Origin: Dasyornis broadbenti
Taxonomy: Eukaryota > Chordata > Aves > Passeriformes > Dasyornithidae
NCBI GenBank assembly: GCA_013397935.1
Contig: VZRN01001097.1
Span: 143,023 to 207,022, forward strand
Direction of reading: 5' to 3'
Length of the DNA stretch: 64,000 bases
The first letter of the stretch is position 1, and every line of letters begins with the position of its first letter. The notes below the pieces were generated by a model, which was not told the DNA's origin, did no database searches, and saw only the letters and a list, made by a program, of their open reading frames with translations. Made by a program: the position numbers and the translations under genes. Below, piece after piece: positions 1-12,900 of the stretch.

Positions 1-330
1 GGGGCCGGGCCGGGCCGGGCGGCGCTGGCAGCGGGGCCGGGGCGGACATGAGGACCGAGATCTCCACGGCGGCCGCGTTCGTGACCCGCCTCCTGCGGGC
101 CGCCGGCGGGGTCGGCGAGGAGCAGCTGCGGTGCTTCCGCGAGTGCCTGCAGGAGGCGATGCGCGGTGAGTGCGGGGGGGGCATCCCCTCCATCCCTTCC
201 TTCCATCCCCTGCATCCCTCCCGCGTCCCGCGGGGGTCCGGCGGAGCGCAGCCCCGCGCTGAAGCTCCCCTTTGTTCCCTCCCGCAGAGCACTACAAGCA
301 CCACTGGTTCCCCCTGGTGCCCTCCAAGGG
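1..330. promoter_or_regulatory. CpG island over the BTG-like first exon
   Basis: Very GC-rich and dense in CpG, beginning with a GGGGCCGGGCC-type repeat and running through exon 1 and the short intron. This is typical of a broadly used vertebrate promoter. The start of the island and the transcription start are cut off by the window edge. Confidence 0.75.
48..165 (+). CDS. BTG-like coding exon 1
   Basis: Encodes residues 1-39 plus the first base of Glu40. The donor is G|GTGAGT after position 165 (phase 1). The family's first intron sits at the same place, just before EHYKHHWF. Confidence 0.92.
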
Positions 331-640
331 CTCCGGCTACCGCTGCATCAGGATCAACCATAAGATGGACCCCTTGATAGGAAAGGCGGCGGGGATGATC
401 GGACTGAGCCACGAGCGGCTCTTCCAGCTCTTACCCAGCGAATTAACACTGTGGGTCGACCCCTTCGAAGTGTCCTATCGCATAGGTGAGGATGGATCTA
501 TCTGCGTGCTGTACGAAAGCCCCCAGCCTGGGGGGAAGGCGACCAAACAGGTGGAGAGCAGGACCAGCTGCAAGGAGGACTGGAGAACTGGCAGATCCAG
601 CCCTTCCAAGAGTTACAACATGATGACGGTTTCTAGTTAA
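48..640 (+). CDS. BTG/TOB-family anti-proliferative protein, BTG1/BTG2-like (2 exons)
   Basis: Joined exons 48-165 and 288-640 give 156 codons plus stop. Seen: a complete APRO (BTG) domain. Box A covers about residues 42-63 (YKHHWFP then KGSGYRCIRIN), box B about 88-109 (LPSELTLWVDPFEVSYRIG), and the tail ends SPSKSYNMMTVSS, like BTG1 box C. The family binds the CNOT7/CNOT8 deadenylases through this domain (the LWVDP tryptophan is Trp95 here) and so promotes mRNA deadenylation and limits proliferation; in BTG1/2 the C-terminal box C contacts PRMT1. Start: Met1 aligns with the internal Met of BTG1 before EIAAAV; the frame stays open upstream to the window edge, so a longer N-terminus cannot be excluded. 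Differences: LV replaces EK in box A, Phe99 replaces Tyr, and the N-terminal helix is quite diverged. That suggests a separate paralog (perhaps the BTG5 group known from Xenopus) rather than BTG1 or BTG2; this is inference. Confidence 0.93.
288..640 (+). CDS. BTG-like coding exon 2
   Basis: The acceptor CCCGCAG ends at 287. The exon carries most of the APRO domain and the box C-like tail; the stop TAA is at 638-640. The intron (166-287) is only 122 bp and GC-rich. Confidence 0.93.
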
Positions 641-935
641 AAACAACTCTTCCCTGTACAATGTTGTATGTATCCCAACCTCGTGGTAAAGTTAGATGTA
701 ACTGAGCTTTTTTTGTTTTTTAATTATTTTTTTCACCCTATAGTCATTAAAGTCGTGGTAGTACTGCCAAGTTCTTTGTGGCCAAGGGCTAATGTATAAA
801 GCAGTTCTTTACACTGCATGTTATTTTCTGGGTTGTGTCCTGTAAATGCACTGTACAGTCGGTGGATTGTTTTACACATTTATATTTTCAAAGAAGTTTT
901 GGCTATTTGTAATAAAAAGCAATATTGTAGCACTC
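641..935 (+). promoter_or_regulatory. 3' UTR of the BTG-like gene with poly(A) signal at 911
   Basis: A short T-rich 3' UTR follows the stop. AATAAA is at 911-916, with T-rich sequence before and T/GT-rich sequence after it; an ATTAAA at 746-751 is a weaker upstream choice. The T-rich stretch at 705-735 could act as an AU-rich instability element, as expected for an immediate-early type BTG mRNA (inference). The UTR end is estimated. Confidence 0.7.
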
Positions 936-3900
936 TTTATGATGGGTTTTAGTCAAAATTAGCACTTGCTAAAAAAAAAAATTGCAATTTGCAGAGCAAT
1001 AACACAAAGGGGGGTGGGAAGCAGAGCTAACAAACTGCACATAAATCTTTCCAGTGATTTGTCTGCACAGACTTCTCTCAGGGTCATTCAAGTTTGACTG
1101 TGAGGCACAAATCACAGAAAGAATTCTTTATTTTTCCCTTTTCAAAGCATGCCTTTATTTGAGGACTGAATTCCATCACACCTCAACATTTTAGCAAAAA
1201 GAATTGGGGAATTAGTTGTCATTTCTAGTTAATGGGAGTAGAAAAATAAAGACTTGCTTAAACTGCTTTTGACTTGTTTTGGTTTTTTTTGTTTTTCCCC
1301 CCAGGCTTTTAACATTGCTCTCAAAGCTTATTCTATCAATTTCTAATAATTGCAAAAAGCCTTGTAGTCAAAGAGGTGTAGCTGGGAACATCAATCTTTA
1401 TTTCAGATCACAACAAAACATTTTATTTTGGGAAAGCTTGCTTGGCTGCCTGTTTAGAGCTGAATAATCTGTGTAGAGCTGGGTGGGTTTTTTGGTACTC
1501 TTTTACTATTTGATCGATTGCAAAAAAAAAAGCTTGAGTTTGTTAAGAAATGGAGCTTGTGTTTAAAACTGCAACTTAGCATCATGTAGGAAGCTTGAGT
1601 AAAAATTATCATCAATGCTGTAACTATCTTTGCTTTTCTGGAAGGTAAAATCCTGCTGTTCCTGACTTTGAGTTCCATATTTTTGTCAGGGTCTCTAACA
1701 CCAGTTGGGTACAGGTTTTAGTAAAAGTATAAAATAGAGTAGATTTGGTGTAATAACAAAACTTTGTGTTGCTGGTTTACACGGAGACTCTTAGTGTTGA
1801 TATCCCAGTAAAGGATTAATTTAGAGATGTTGTGATTCCTATTCTGAGAAGCAGTGGTTTCTAATCCAGCCATAGAAGGCTGTCTGGCACTGCTGTTTTC
1901 TGTAGCCTGGTGTTGGAGCACGGTTGAGCACTTGATGAAAGGGAGCTTTGTCTGGTGTGAGTATGTCAGCAAAAAAACCCTCCTTGTGCTGTGTCAATAA
2001 CATGGTAGAACATACAGCGAGGGAAGGGGCAAGTCTGGGCAAACTGGAAAGGGCAGAACTCCAGCTCACAAAGAGGTTTTTTTCTTTGTTTGCCTTAGAA
2101 AAAGCTGTGGCTTGTTTCTTGCTGTTTGCTTATTATCTTGGAGGCAGGCTTGTCTAGTGGTATTTGTTTAATCTGGAGGAAATGCATAGTGCAATTTTCT
2201 TAGTAACTAAAACTCTGTAAAAATTGATTGTGTGTTTCTAGTCTATCTCTCCAATAAATAAGTTTATTTAACAAATGGGTGTTAAAGGTCTGGTGGCAAA
2301 TTGCCTTTTTATTAGATAAGATTGGAAATCGGTTCTCATGACATTGTTTTAGTCTCTTGGGCAGACAGTAACACTTTCCTTTTCCTCTCTGAATATTCAG
2401 TGCGGATAATCCTATTTCTTTGGGACCTCTAAGGGATGTATTTGACACATTTGTCAGTAATTGAACAGAGTGACTTTAAATCTGCTAAGGGTGAGGTGCC
2501 TTCTTTGATTAAATTTCATTTGAAAAGTAATTGGCCTTGCTGCACATTATATTAACAGCCTGCTGGAAAAGATGGATATGAAGTCTTCTGCTTAACAGCA
2601 GGTTTTCCATAGCAGGAAACACCTGAAGTGGAATTGAAGATGACTCGGGAGACAGGCTATGATCTCCAGCTGCTGGGTGTGGTTTGAGGTGAAGGAGGAT
2701 ACAGCAGGTTCTTCAGATGTTCTTTTCTTGCCTGGTGTCTGTCCATGTAGGAACAGAGAAGAGCCTGGATTAATCCAGCCATGATGGATTCTGTTGCTTT
2801 TATTAATCTTCCCCTGAGCAATGGGATGTTTCAGATGTTATACAATACCACATCTCCAGTGTCCTATGCTCTCTGCACGTTTGATGTCTGTCATTGCATG
2901 GGCACTTTAATGCAAGTGAAGTTTCACGTATTTAAGCTGCTGGCATAGAGTTGAAGCCGCTCTGCTGCAGACAAATAGGTGGGAGACACTGGGGAGTAGA
3001 ACAGAACCCATTGAAGCAAAGAAAACACTTGAGCTACAAGTACACGCGCTATGATATCTGTGCCATCTAGAACTGCATTCCATTGCTTTAAAAATGTCAA
3101 AGATGTACTGACAGCACAAAGGCTCTTCTGAGAGAATAAAGTGCTTGGTAGCAAGCCAGAGAGGCAGTTATTTGGAGGAGGTAAATAAAATTAACTTTGT
3201 GGGTTTTTTTTTCCTAGAAGGTGATAAGTTTTGTGTTCTGCTGTTGCAACAAACAAGGCAAAATCTTAACATCTTTAAAATGATGTACTTGTCACACAAG
3301 ATTGACCACATGTAATCAGTCGTGACTTAGAACAGGGAATGTTTGGATTCTGCAGGAAGGATTATTGCATGCTGGCCTCCTTGAAGCACTAATAATACAT
3401 AGAGAAGAATCAGTACATGCTTGTTTGAATGAGGATGGGTTAACTGCAGGATAACTAAAGCTGAAATAGAGGAAAAACACCCCATACATTTGCCTGTTTC
3501 TCCACAGCGTTGCCTTGCTGCCAAATTAATTACATAACATTTGTCTGAGTGGTAAAATCCACTTGAGACAGAAGGTCCTGCTAGTTTCTACAGCCTGACC
3601 ACTTCGATATTGCAATTACTGTGTATCACCCCCCTGACACATTACTTGCACCTAAGAGATGTATGGTTTTGATAAGAGAACTTCAAAAGATAAGGGGATT
3701 GTCTGTACTTGTTTCAGATTCTATTAGCTTCAGTGCTGGGTAAATTAAAATAAGAAATTTGGGATGTTTAGGTTTAGTTTCTAAACTCTGGTGTCCTTAT
3801 TTCCTTATCCTCAAGATGAAAGGCTTTTCAGTGTTAGCACTTTATATTGCAATCAAATTAAGCCTGTTTTTCGTATTTAAAGGATTAAAAAGATTAAGCT

Positions 3901-4370
3901 TTTTAAGTTTGAGCATAAATAATTTTCTTTTAACAGGGATTTACATACATGCTTTCTCAGCCAACACTTGTTCCATTTTTAATATGTGCCTGAGAACGTG
4001 TTCCTAAGAAATGAGTGCAGTGAACCAACTGATCCGGATCGCTCCATTCCCACCACGATTTGCTGTTCACCAGCACTGACAGTGCTGTGAGCTTCGCTTC
4101 ACTGAGAACAATGGAGAAATACTGACAGAACTGCTAAAAATATGAGGTCCTTCACTTAATTCATTTTTAATTTCTGCAATGCATTCTTCACTGCTATTTT
4201 GTCTAGAATGCCATGTGTTTTAGCTGAAGTGCCCTGTAAAAACCTAAATAATGAGTTTGTGATTGCTCACGCAAAGGACGAATCCCAGGTTTGTTTAATA
4301 GCTTTCTAGAAAGCTGTGTTGATTTGCAATAATGATATTGTTCTCCTTCGAATTATGCTCTTACTACGAA

Positions 4371-4395
4371 GTGAATTAATACCTGATTAATTCAC
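4371..4395. repeat. Perfect 10-bp inverted repeat with TAAT cores
   Basis: The arms GTGAATTAAT (4371-4380) and ATTAATTCAC (4386-4395) are exact reverse complements around the spacer ACCTG. Each arm contains a TAAT/ATTA homeodomain core. The flanks (4310-4460) contain further TAAT and ATTA motifs. Confidence 0.85.
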
Positions 4396-5369
4396 CTCTT
4401 TTTTACATTTAATCCGTGATTAAAAGTCTTGTCTCCTGCAATTATTAGTTATTAATTTTTTTATATTGGGACACCTACTCTGGAGAGATTTTCTATTTTT
4501 TCCCACATGCATTGGAAATAGACATTGGGGTCCCACTGACACCTGAAGGCAGTTCTCTTGGGCATTTTTCTGGACTTTGTGGTTATATTTTTCCTTATGA
4601 AATCCTAAAATTTATTATTTTTATATTATCTGATCTAGTCAGAAGTATAATATCATTTCATTGTCCTCATGCGGTACAGAGTTACCCACGCTATCAAATA
4701 CAGGGAGGCAATATTTATTGATCACTTCCAGCATTTTGCTGATCCCTTTAGCAATTTTACCATCTTCATCTTTGAAGAACTTGAATTCGTTTAAGTTTCT
4801 GATGTATCTTGGAAAGTCTTTACCTTTGCATAACAGGTTTTCTTATCTGTTTCAACCATAGGTTTTCCTGTCGTGTTTTTAGCTTCCTTCAGATTTTTTT
4901 TTTTTCCAACTTCACAATAAGCTGTGGATGTCAGCTTCTTTCTGTTTCACCTTGGGTTTTTAAAATTATGACTCAGAATTTGGATCTAATTGTAATTTCT
5001 GCCTCCTGGTGTCTCAGTGTAGCAGCACTCAGCCATCGCTTTGGCTGTGTGATTCCTCCAGGCTGATCCACGTTGCCATGGCAGAGTGGGAAGATTTGTA
5101 TTCTTGGGAAATAGAGGTGTGTTGGTTCTTGACTAGTAAGGTTCATACTTTTTATAAACTATTTTTCTCATGGTGCCAGAATCACTCATAGTAATATTTA
5201 TGCTATAGGAATAATAGACTTATTTATTTTCATGGTTTTCTTGCTGGGGAGTGAATTTATTCCAGTAATAGCAAGTGCTAGTTTGCTTTCTGTTAGAAGG
5301 CTATGTAAAACTGTCATTGAGAAATACACTGCTGAGTTTAGCTTGTAATTTGGGTAACTTTGGGGGCAC

Positions 5370-5660
5370 TGTAAATTAATTAAGATGGAATTGCATGGAA
5401 GGATCTTTGATCTGCTTGGGAGAGTCCTTTCACACTGAGATTCAGCTGCCCCGCATTTGCAATCAGCAGGACTATCAATGTCTAAGAGGTGTCAGGAGGC
5501 AATGAGAGGGCAAATTAAATTGAGATTTGTGACCACCTTGGTTTTATCATTACTGTAAACTACTGGGCTCTGGATTATTGATGATAATATTTGCATAACC
5601 TCCCTAGGAGAAGCTCCTATTTTATATCAATTATTCTTCCCAGCGGTTTTTAAAAATCCA
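5370..5660. promoter_or_regulatory. Candidate distal enhancer patch (octamer and TCF/LEF motifs)
   Basis: Contains a canonical octamer ATTTGCAT at 5589-5596, a related CATTTGCAAT around 5453-5462, a TCF/LEF-type CTTTGAT at 5405-5411 and several TAAT cores within 300 bp, without simple-repeat character. Function is inferred from motif clustering alone; no conservation data are available here. Confidence 0.25.
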
Positions 5661-8600
5661 AAGAAATAAAAGCTGTAAAAGACAATGCATGTCTGTTCAG
5701 CTAAATTAAACAGCAAATCAGTCTTAAGTCACTGAAATACAAAGCTGCAAATATCTCTCTTGATAAAATAACTTCAAAACATAAGAAGAAGAAAAATTGC
5801 ATCACCGAAACATTCTATAATGTTTCAAGCAAACCTGCTAAATAAATACCCATCTTAGAGAAATAAGTTTGTAATTCTGGAGATATGCCAAATAGGAAAG
5901 TTCGTCTTTGAAACAAAGCACATTTTTAGAAGAAAAATGCATATATAAAAGTAAATACAGTCTTTCTAGATGCTGTGATGCAGCATGTTCCAATATGAAC
6001 TTTTTAGAGGATAAATTCTTATCAACTTTATTTGTAGTTCAGTAGTAGTGAGTACAATGAACTTCACAAAGCAATTTTTAGTGTAGAGCTGTCGCGCCTG
6101 CAGGATGATGTTTGGGATGAGGCAAGAGCCCTGTCATGCAAACTGGGCTTAAATGGATCATTTCAATGATCAGTTAGTGACTTTGGCCTCAGGTGACTGA
6201 TACTACTTGTGTAACTCCCAGGATTTTCTGCTCCGTGAATGGATTAATGAACAAACGCACAAGAAACAGAGGGAAAAGGTAGGTTCTACCAGAGAAAACT
6301 TCTTGATCTGTCTGGGCCCTGGTTATTGCAGCGCCTCTGGGTAGTCAGAAGAGAATGCTGCATAGCAGTAAGACTGTTGTATCGTCAAACTACTAAACTT
6401 ACTTCATTTCACACTGAGTGCCACTGTGGAACTTGCTTTCTTCCACTGGGACTCTGAGGAGGAAAGGAACCTGCCTGTTATTTATAAATATTTACAAATA
6501 CTTAGAAATTACATTATCTACAAGACCTAAGCTTTATTTTGCATGCTGCATATAGGCGAGTAAAATACTAATGAGAATTCCTAGTGTTCTGCATTTTTAT
6601 ATGAAATGCTACTTTAATAACTGCACAAATGTATGATATAAATATGCAGTTGACACTTTGCACTACTGCCCTACATATTATTTATACGGCATCATTAGCA
6701 TCAAAACAGCATTCTGTGAATGTTTCTGTTGCAAATGTGCAACCTGAGGGTTAAATTTGCATAAAGGCACATGTAGGAGTGATGGAAAAGAGCACAAGCT
6801 ACTACAGCGCTTAGGCTTTTATATATTCTTGGAATAGATTACTACAAAAGATGACCCCTTAGACTTGCCTTATCTCACTCTGGATTTGGATTATCAAGAA
6901 TAAATGGGAACAGAATTCTCATAATGTGTATGATGAGATAATGTTTTATTTAGGGCTCAAAATAATGTATTACTCATACAAATCCTCTCTTCTGGGAAGT
7001 GTGCTTTTTACTGTATGTACCACAGGTCACATCTCCCCTGACTGCATGTTAAGGGATGATAAAAGAGTTTTGTAAATGAATTTTTCCTGTGGATAGGAAA
7101 AAGATGCACAAGTGTGTTGGGAGAGAGTTGTTTTGTTCTTTTTGTCACAGTGTGTGATGGGCTGATACCGACACCGTTGAGTATTTTGATGGGGCTCGTA
7201 ATTTTTGAAGTGGTTGACGTGTGCATGCTAAGTCACCAATTAAGAGTAATTAAATATGTACTTGAATTTAGTAGCAGTGCTGAACATTTGATGTGGAATT
7301 AACTATTTTGATGTATGGAGGTTTTGCTGAGCGAAATTAATTCAGAGTCATGAACTGTGATATTTATGCAACGCTTGATTTTATCATTAGTCTTTTCACT
7401 GATGTTTAGCTAATGTCTCTGACAGGCCTTTTTCAATGACTCAGTGCTACGCTTTTTTAAGTCGCTGCTTCTGTAGAAGTCAGTGGAATTCCTCCTGTGT
7501 TTAGCATTAAAAGCCTTTTGGCTCAGGGCTGGATGAACACTGGAGGCACTTGCACTTTTTAATTGAGCCCTGTGTGTTGGATTCACAGAGCTGTTTCCAG
7601 CTGCTCAGGGATCAAATGAAGATTTAATTGTAGCAGAAACCTTAGCTGTTCTGTGAATCACCTCAGCAGAAAGGAAAATAATTTGTCTGTGTTGTGTCAC
7701 AACTGTACGTGGGCACCATACTGCTTGATGGTATATTCAGGGAAAGCTGTGTGTGTTTTCTAAAGTATTTCCTTTTCTTTCCACAAGTCTTTAATATTGA
7801 TTCTTTTCCTAAATGTGATCTAAACCACTGAACACCGAACTCCCCAAAAGGGCTTCATTTTAGCTGTGATCCAAAGGGGGCTGTGTATCTGTCTCTGTTT
7901 ATGACTAGAAATCAGCGGAAAAGCACATACCAGACAACTTGTCGCCCTTTCCCCTTCCCTTCTTCCCAAATCTGTCTTTCATGTAGTCTTTTCTCATTAA
8001 ATTTGTTAAACATTTGCACTGACATGAAATGAAGAACTTAATGTTTGTTTATTGGCAGACACCGTGTCTTGACAATGAATGTGAAGTTGGGAGAGTAACC
8101 AGCACTGGATTAAAAGGAAAGGTGAATCCAGAGCTTCCATGAGGCATTTTTTTTCCCCAGCCTTTTTCCAGCTCCTGTTTTTGTACCAGATTGGCCAGTG
8201 TAACACTATATTGCAATGAGCCTTTTGTAGTCTGTTCTTAGTGGCAAGAAGCCACTGGAAGCTCCTCTTGCAAAGAGAATTATCTGTTTCACTATCACTT
8301 CACAGGAGACCATGGTTGGGAATACCGAGATCTGGTGTCAGCTTTAACTGTATGCAGGCAAACAATTACGCTTTGGAAAAAGTTAACTGTAACATATTCA
8401 GCATATCAGACAGGATCCTAAATACTAAATACTATTTATTTTTATTTTTTTTTCCTATACCTTCTGCTAATAAGTTTTAGAATATTTGCAATTTTACAGC
8501 AGTTTTTTCCATTGGTGGTTACTTCAATATTTTGAAGATTGTATATTTTTTGAGTGACAGTGCTGGCTTATTGTTCTTCTTGTAACCTGTCTCTTGGTGT

Positions 8601-9918
8601 GGGATCACTGCTTGTAAACTAAATATTTAACATGTTGCTGTGATGAATTATTTCCGCTGCTTCAGGTAAATAATTAAACAAATTAAAGTTGGAGTGCCAT
8701 TTTCATCATCTCAGCTTTGTGCCTATCTTACAGCTAGTTTTATTCTTATTTAAAACTGCCTATGAAGTAGTAGCTCTAAAATATATTGTTAAACTGTGAC
8801 ACCCAGTAAGGATTCTTCATTTATAATACTGTTGTCTCCTGTTTCATGCCTAGTTTAAAATTTCAAACTTCTTTTTTTCCAAAAGAATATACCGATATCT
8901 TTAATTGGCATTTTTTTCTTTTTGTTTGAAATTCACTGAGTGTTGTTTATCTTTCCTTCTGTTCCTCCCAAATTTGTAAGCATTGTTTTCACAACGGAAC
9001 CCATGTGGATGTAGTTAAACTGTTCTCTAGTTTTTTTTCCAATATTCTTCTTTCCTACGTGTGTCACATCACTGATGGCTCTCACCTTGTTCCACCAACG
9101 TTCTTCAGTGGCTGTTGAGTGTTTTCCCTGTTTCAGAGGAATGGGAGAGCTGTCACCCAAAGGGACAGTGTGAAAGGAAGGGCTACCATTTACAGCCTGT
9201 AATCCTGTGTTCTGACAAATATTTCACTGTGCTGCAGAAACACAGAGGAACTGAAAACTCTGTATGCAAAATCTAAAGGTATCTGCCCTCTTTATAAAAA
9301 GACAAGGCTGAGCTTTTTAATGATTAACGATCTTGGGGGATTTTTTTTTTCTACCCTCATGATTTATTTATGGATCTGCTATTTGCATCTTTGTTTATAC
9401 TTTTTGGAAGTGAAACTATTTTTTATATTTTTATGTAGTCCACTTGATGCCTTTGTGGACATCTTCATATAAAACCAAATAAAGCAGTAAATCAATGTTC
9501 TTTGTTTTATGTGTTATAGAAACTCCCCATTCGTATGAAAGGGTTCCTGTGTATTTGTTTTAATTGAATGACTTACCTAATTGAAATTACTTATCAGTAG
9601 CACTTCCTTTACTTTACACATCTTGTTTGGAATGATTGCTTTAGGAAATCGGTGGCAGAAGAATGGTTACTTTTGCTAAAGGCAAATATTTGTTAGAACC
9701 AATTATTCTTGTTTGTTTCTGCAAGAGTTAAAGACTAAAATATATGTGAAATCAAATGGGTATTTTATGTTAGCAGTAATACGAAGGAGTGACCCTGAAA
9801 CTTTGAAAGGACAATTAACTCTGTCACGCATCATGGTCTAAAAGGACAGTATGATGCTTGTGAAAATTTGCTGTTATTTCACTTTATTCCTAAGATGTAC
9901 ATGGGTGTGCTTGGTTCG

Positions 9919-9948
9919 AAGATCTTGTGAATATCATCAAGATCTTGT
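9919..9948. repeat. Direct repeat of AAGATCTTGT
   Basis: The 10-mer AAGATCTTGT occurs at 9919-9928 and 9939-9948, two helical turns apart (20 bp centre to centre). Its first eight bases, AAGATCTT, are self-complementary. Confidence 0.7.
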
Positions 9949-12900
9949 AAAGTTTGCCTGTGTACAGGGATAACAAAATCTCCTAAACTACAACAACTGT
10001 CCTTCTAGAACGTGGTACAGCGAGAATGCTCCAGCAGGAAGCAAATTATAGCTCATAAAGTGCAGCATCTCTGGTTATGAAATAAAGCATCACCTCCCAA
10101 ATCTACTGCTAGCAAAGGGCAATTCCTGATAGATCAAACTATTTCTGTGTGTATGGGGGCCCTTTCCAGCGAGGTCTTTGCTCTGTCCCAGCGTTCCAAC
10201 GATCTCTTGTCTCAGTAAAGTTGGTAATGCTTGAGCAGGATTCTTTGGCATTCAACCAAAACATCCCGCAAAGTATCCCCCGTGGGAAGAGCCCAGAGTG
10301 GTGAAATGACGCCTGGAGGCAGATGAGGGGAGTGGGGGCACAAGGTGGAAGTGATGGGAAATAAAAAGGAAATTCAGGCTTCTCTCAAAGCTCAGAAGGA
10401 CCCTTGGGAAATGTTAAAGAACTGGAAGGAACGCATTTGGGGAAAAGCTAAAAGTTTAGAAGATAAAATCTGTATGTTTGTCCTTCTACTTTAAATGATC
10501 ATAGAATGATCCTTGTACAAGAGTCTCCTAATAAATAATTTTTCCACCTCTCAGGGATACTGAGTTGTCCAGGAAGGTTTAGTATTTGTGTAGCTGTATA
10601 GAAAACAGTTAAGTTCTGGTTAGGCTGCTCTTTTTTTGAATTAATTCCTGTGAGTGATTTCTGGTGAGCCAGATTTTGGCAGATAATATGGGTTATTCTG
10701 AAATGGCATTTTCCCCTTTGAATCAATGTGAATCTAATCTCCTCTAAAGCCTCTTTATGCAATTTTGGTTTAATGCTGTGTCCTTGATAAAGAATAGTCA
10801 TGGTATGATTTTCACATCATGATAAATTATGTTGTAGGACTAACCACTGAAATGCAATTTGCTTAAAATAATAACCATTCAGGCTTAAGACCTTTGATAT
10901 TCTGCACCCTTGTTTTATTTGCTTCTGTTTTCCGATGTTCTGTGTTTTGACTGCATCTTTACAACTGCCATCTGTAATCCTCACTCCTATTTTAAGTTTT
11001 CCCTTTTGTTTGTTTTCATTGACTTTGAACCTCTTCTGGTGCACTAAGACTAAAAAGACAGCAAAAAAATGCATCTTTAAGTTCAGGGTGACCTGTTATC
11101 CAATACTGTTTCCCACAAAGTTCTTCATTATTGTTTCAATGCTAATGCTTTTTAATAAAAATTTTAATAAGATAAATCAGCATATTTTTCTATCATTTTA
11201 TTTCAGAAGGTTTTTTTTTTAATTAACTTTTTGAACAAACAAAAACATCAACAGCAAAAATGCCCATCAAACATTTCTGTTTGAAACAGTGGTGTGGAAT
11301 AGCTGATTTAGGAACAGTATGAAGTTCCAGTAAAATGATAAGAAACTTAAAAAATGGGAAGCCCTTGAGCAATGTCCTTAGATGTGTTCCTGTATTAACA
11401 ACCAGGAGCCAGAAAGGAGATCCAGAGCTGCTCCTTTCACTGAATTATGTGGGATTTCCCAATCATATGAAGAGTGTTTGCAAACGGCTTTGCTGCTGCT
11501 GCAAAAAAACCCCCCAACCCAAAAAACCAAACAGCCCCAAAATTCAGTTTTATAGATTTTATTCTCCGAGATTTGGGAGATGTATGCAGAGAGGAGAAAA
11601 GAAAAAAGGTAATACACCTGATAGTATCTCCTCAAACCAGCAGATGAGGCTGTTTCCCATTTTATCTGTTTTGTAACACTAAATGCCTGGAAACCTGTAG
11701 CTGCAATTAAATGCCTGTCTCCAGGTATGATTTGGTAAATGCCTTTTTCCCCCCACTGTAGCACAGTGTCACAGATTCTTAGGTTCAGAGCCAGCCATCA
11801 AGTAGGACATCAATGTATATTTTCTTAATCTATAAATTCATGTCAAATGGATTTGCACCTTCCAAGGTGCCAGGCTTTGGGTGAGAAGAGGCTTCACTGC
11901 TTTTTGGGCCTGATTATATTTTAATAAGTGTAGAATTTAATCTAGATTTTTTTTTTCTGGAAATCTATTGGAAAGGTGTGAGATGAAAAAAAATCATAAA
12001 TATAAGTATTGAGTATACAAGTGAGACGCCATCATAAAGATTTTTATTGCAGTGGATATTGCACTTAGTTTTGGCAGACGTTGAGTCAGGGACATCTCAT
12101 AATCACTTGTTAAGTATCCACTTCATTCCACCTTAATCAAGAGAACTGTAGATTGTCACCTTTGAAATAGCTGTTTTAAATCAATAAAGTTTAGTGGAAT
12201 GTGTTATCAGCTGATCCTCCAATGATGCAGATCCCTTCAATTCTCTTTGACAACCTGGGTAGATGGAGAAGTGGGGGCATGGGAGAACTCGAATAAATGT
12301 GTTTTTCTGTGGAAGAAAAAGAAAAAAATCCACCCCAAAAAACCCTGTCAGTGACAGTTCCAGCACCACTCTATAGCTCTCTCTCCCAAAACATTTCCTC
12401 TTTGTTGTGCTCTCTGCTGCTTTTTCAGAGCACACCCAGAGATATCGGCTCCTTCTGTGTTTTTTCTCCTTTCCTTGGAGGGGCCCCACGTGTTCGCCCT
12501 GCCAGGAGGCTCTGCAGCTGCTCAAAGTGCAGTTTCATAATCAGCTTAGTGTGGTCTGAGAGTGAGCTGGCAGCAGAATGGCAAATCCTGCGCTCCCGGA
12601 TGGTTTGGGATGTGTTCCCATTCCTCCTCCAGGGACGGCTGGAGCCCTTGTGTGGCTGTGCTGTGTCACACTGTTTTGCTGAGTCAACTAAGCCATTTTT
12701 TGGGAGAGAAAAAAAAAAAATCCCACCAGAGAAAACTTGACCATTCATTTGATGAATAATCTGCTCTAACATGCCTCATGAGTGGCCATATGGTAAGGGC
12801 CATGTGAAGAGAGACACAGGAATATCCAGCCAGATTGGGAATGGAGAATAAGGTCACCCTTTTGAGATTCCATAATGTTTATATTGGTGTCTCTGCTTGG

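Noticed and set aside
12297..12740. 147-codon + strand frame and its antisense 115- and 114-codon partners
   Set aside because: No homology recognised, and it contains an A-run read as lysines; overlapping frames on both strands suggest a locally stop-poor stretch.
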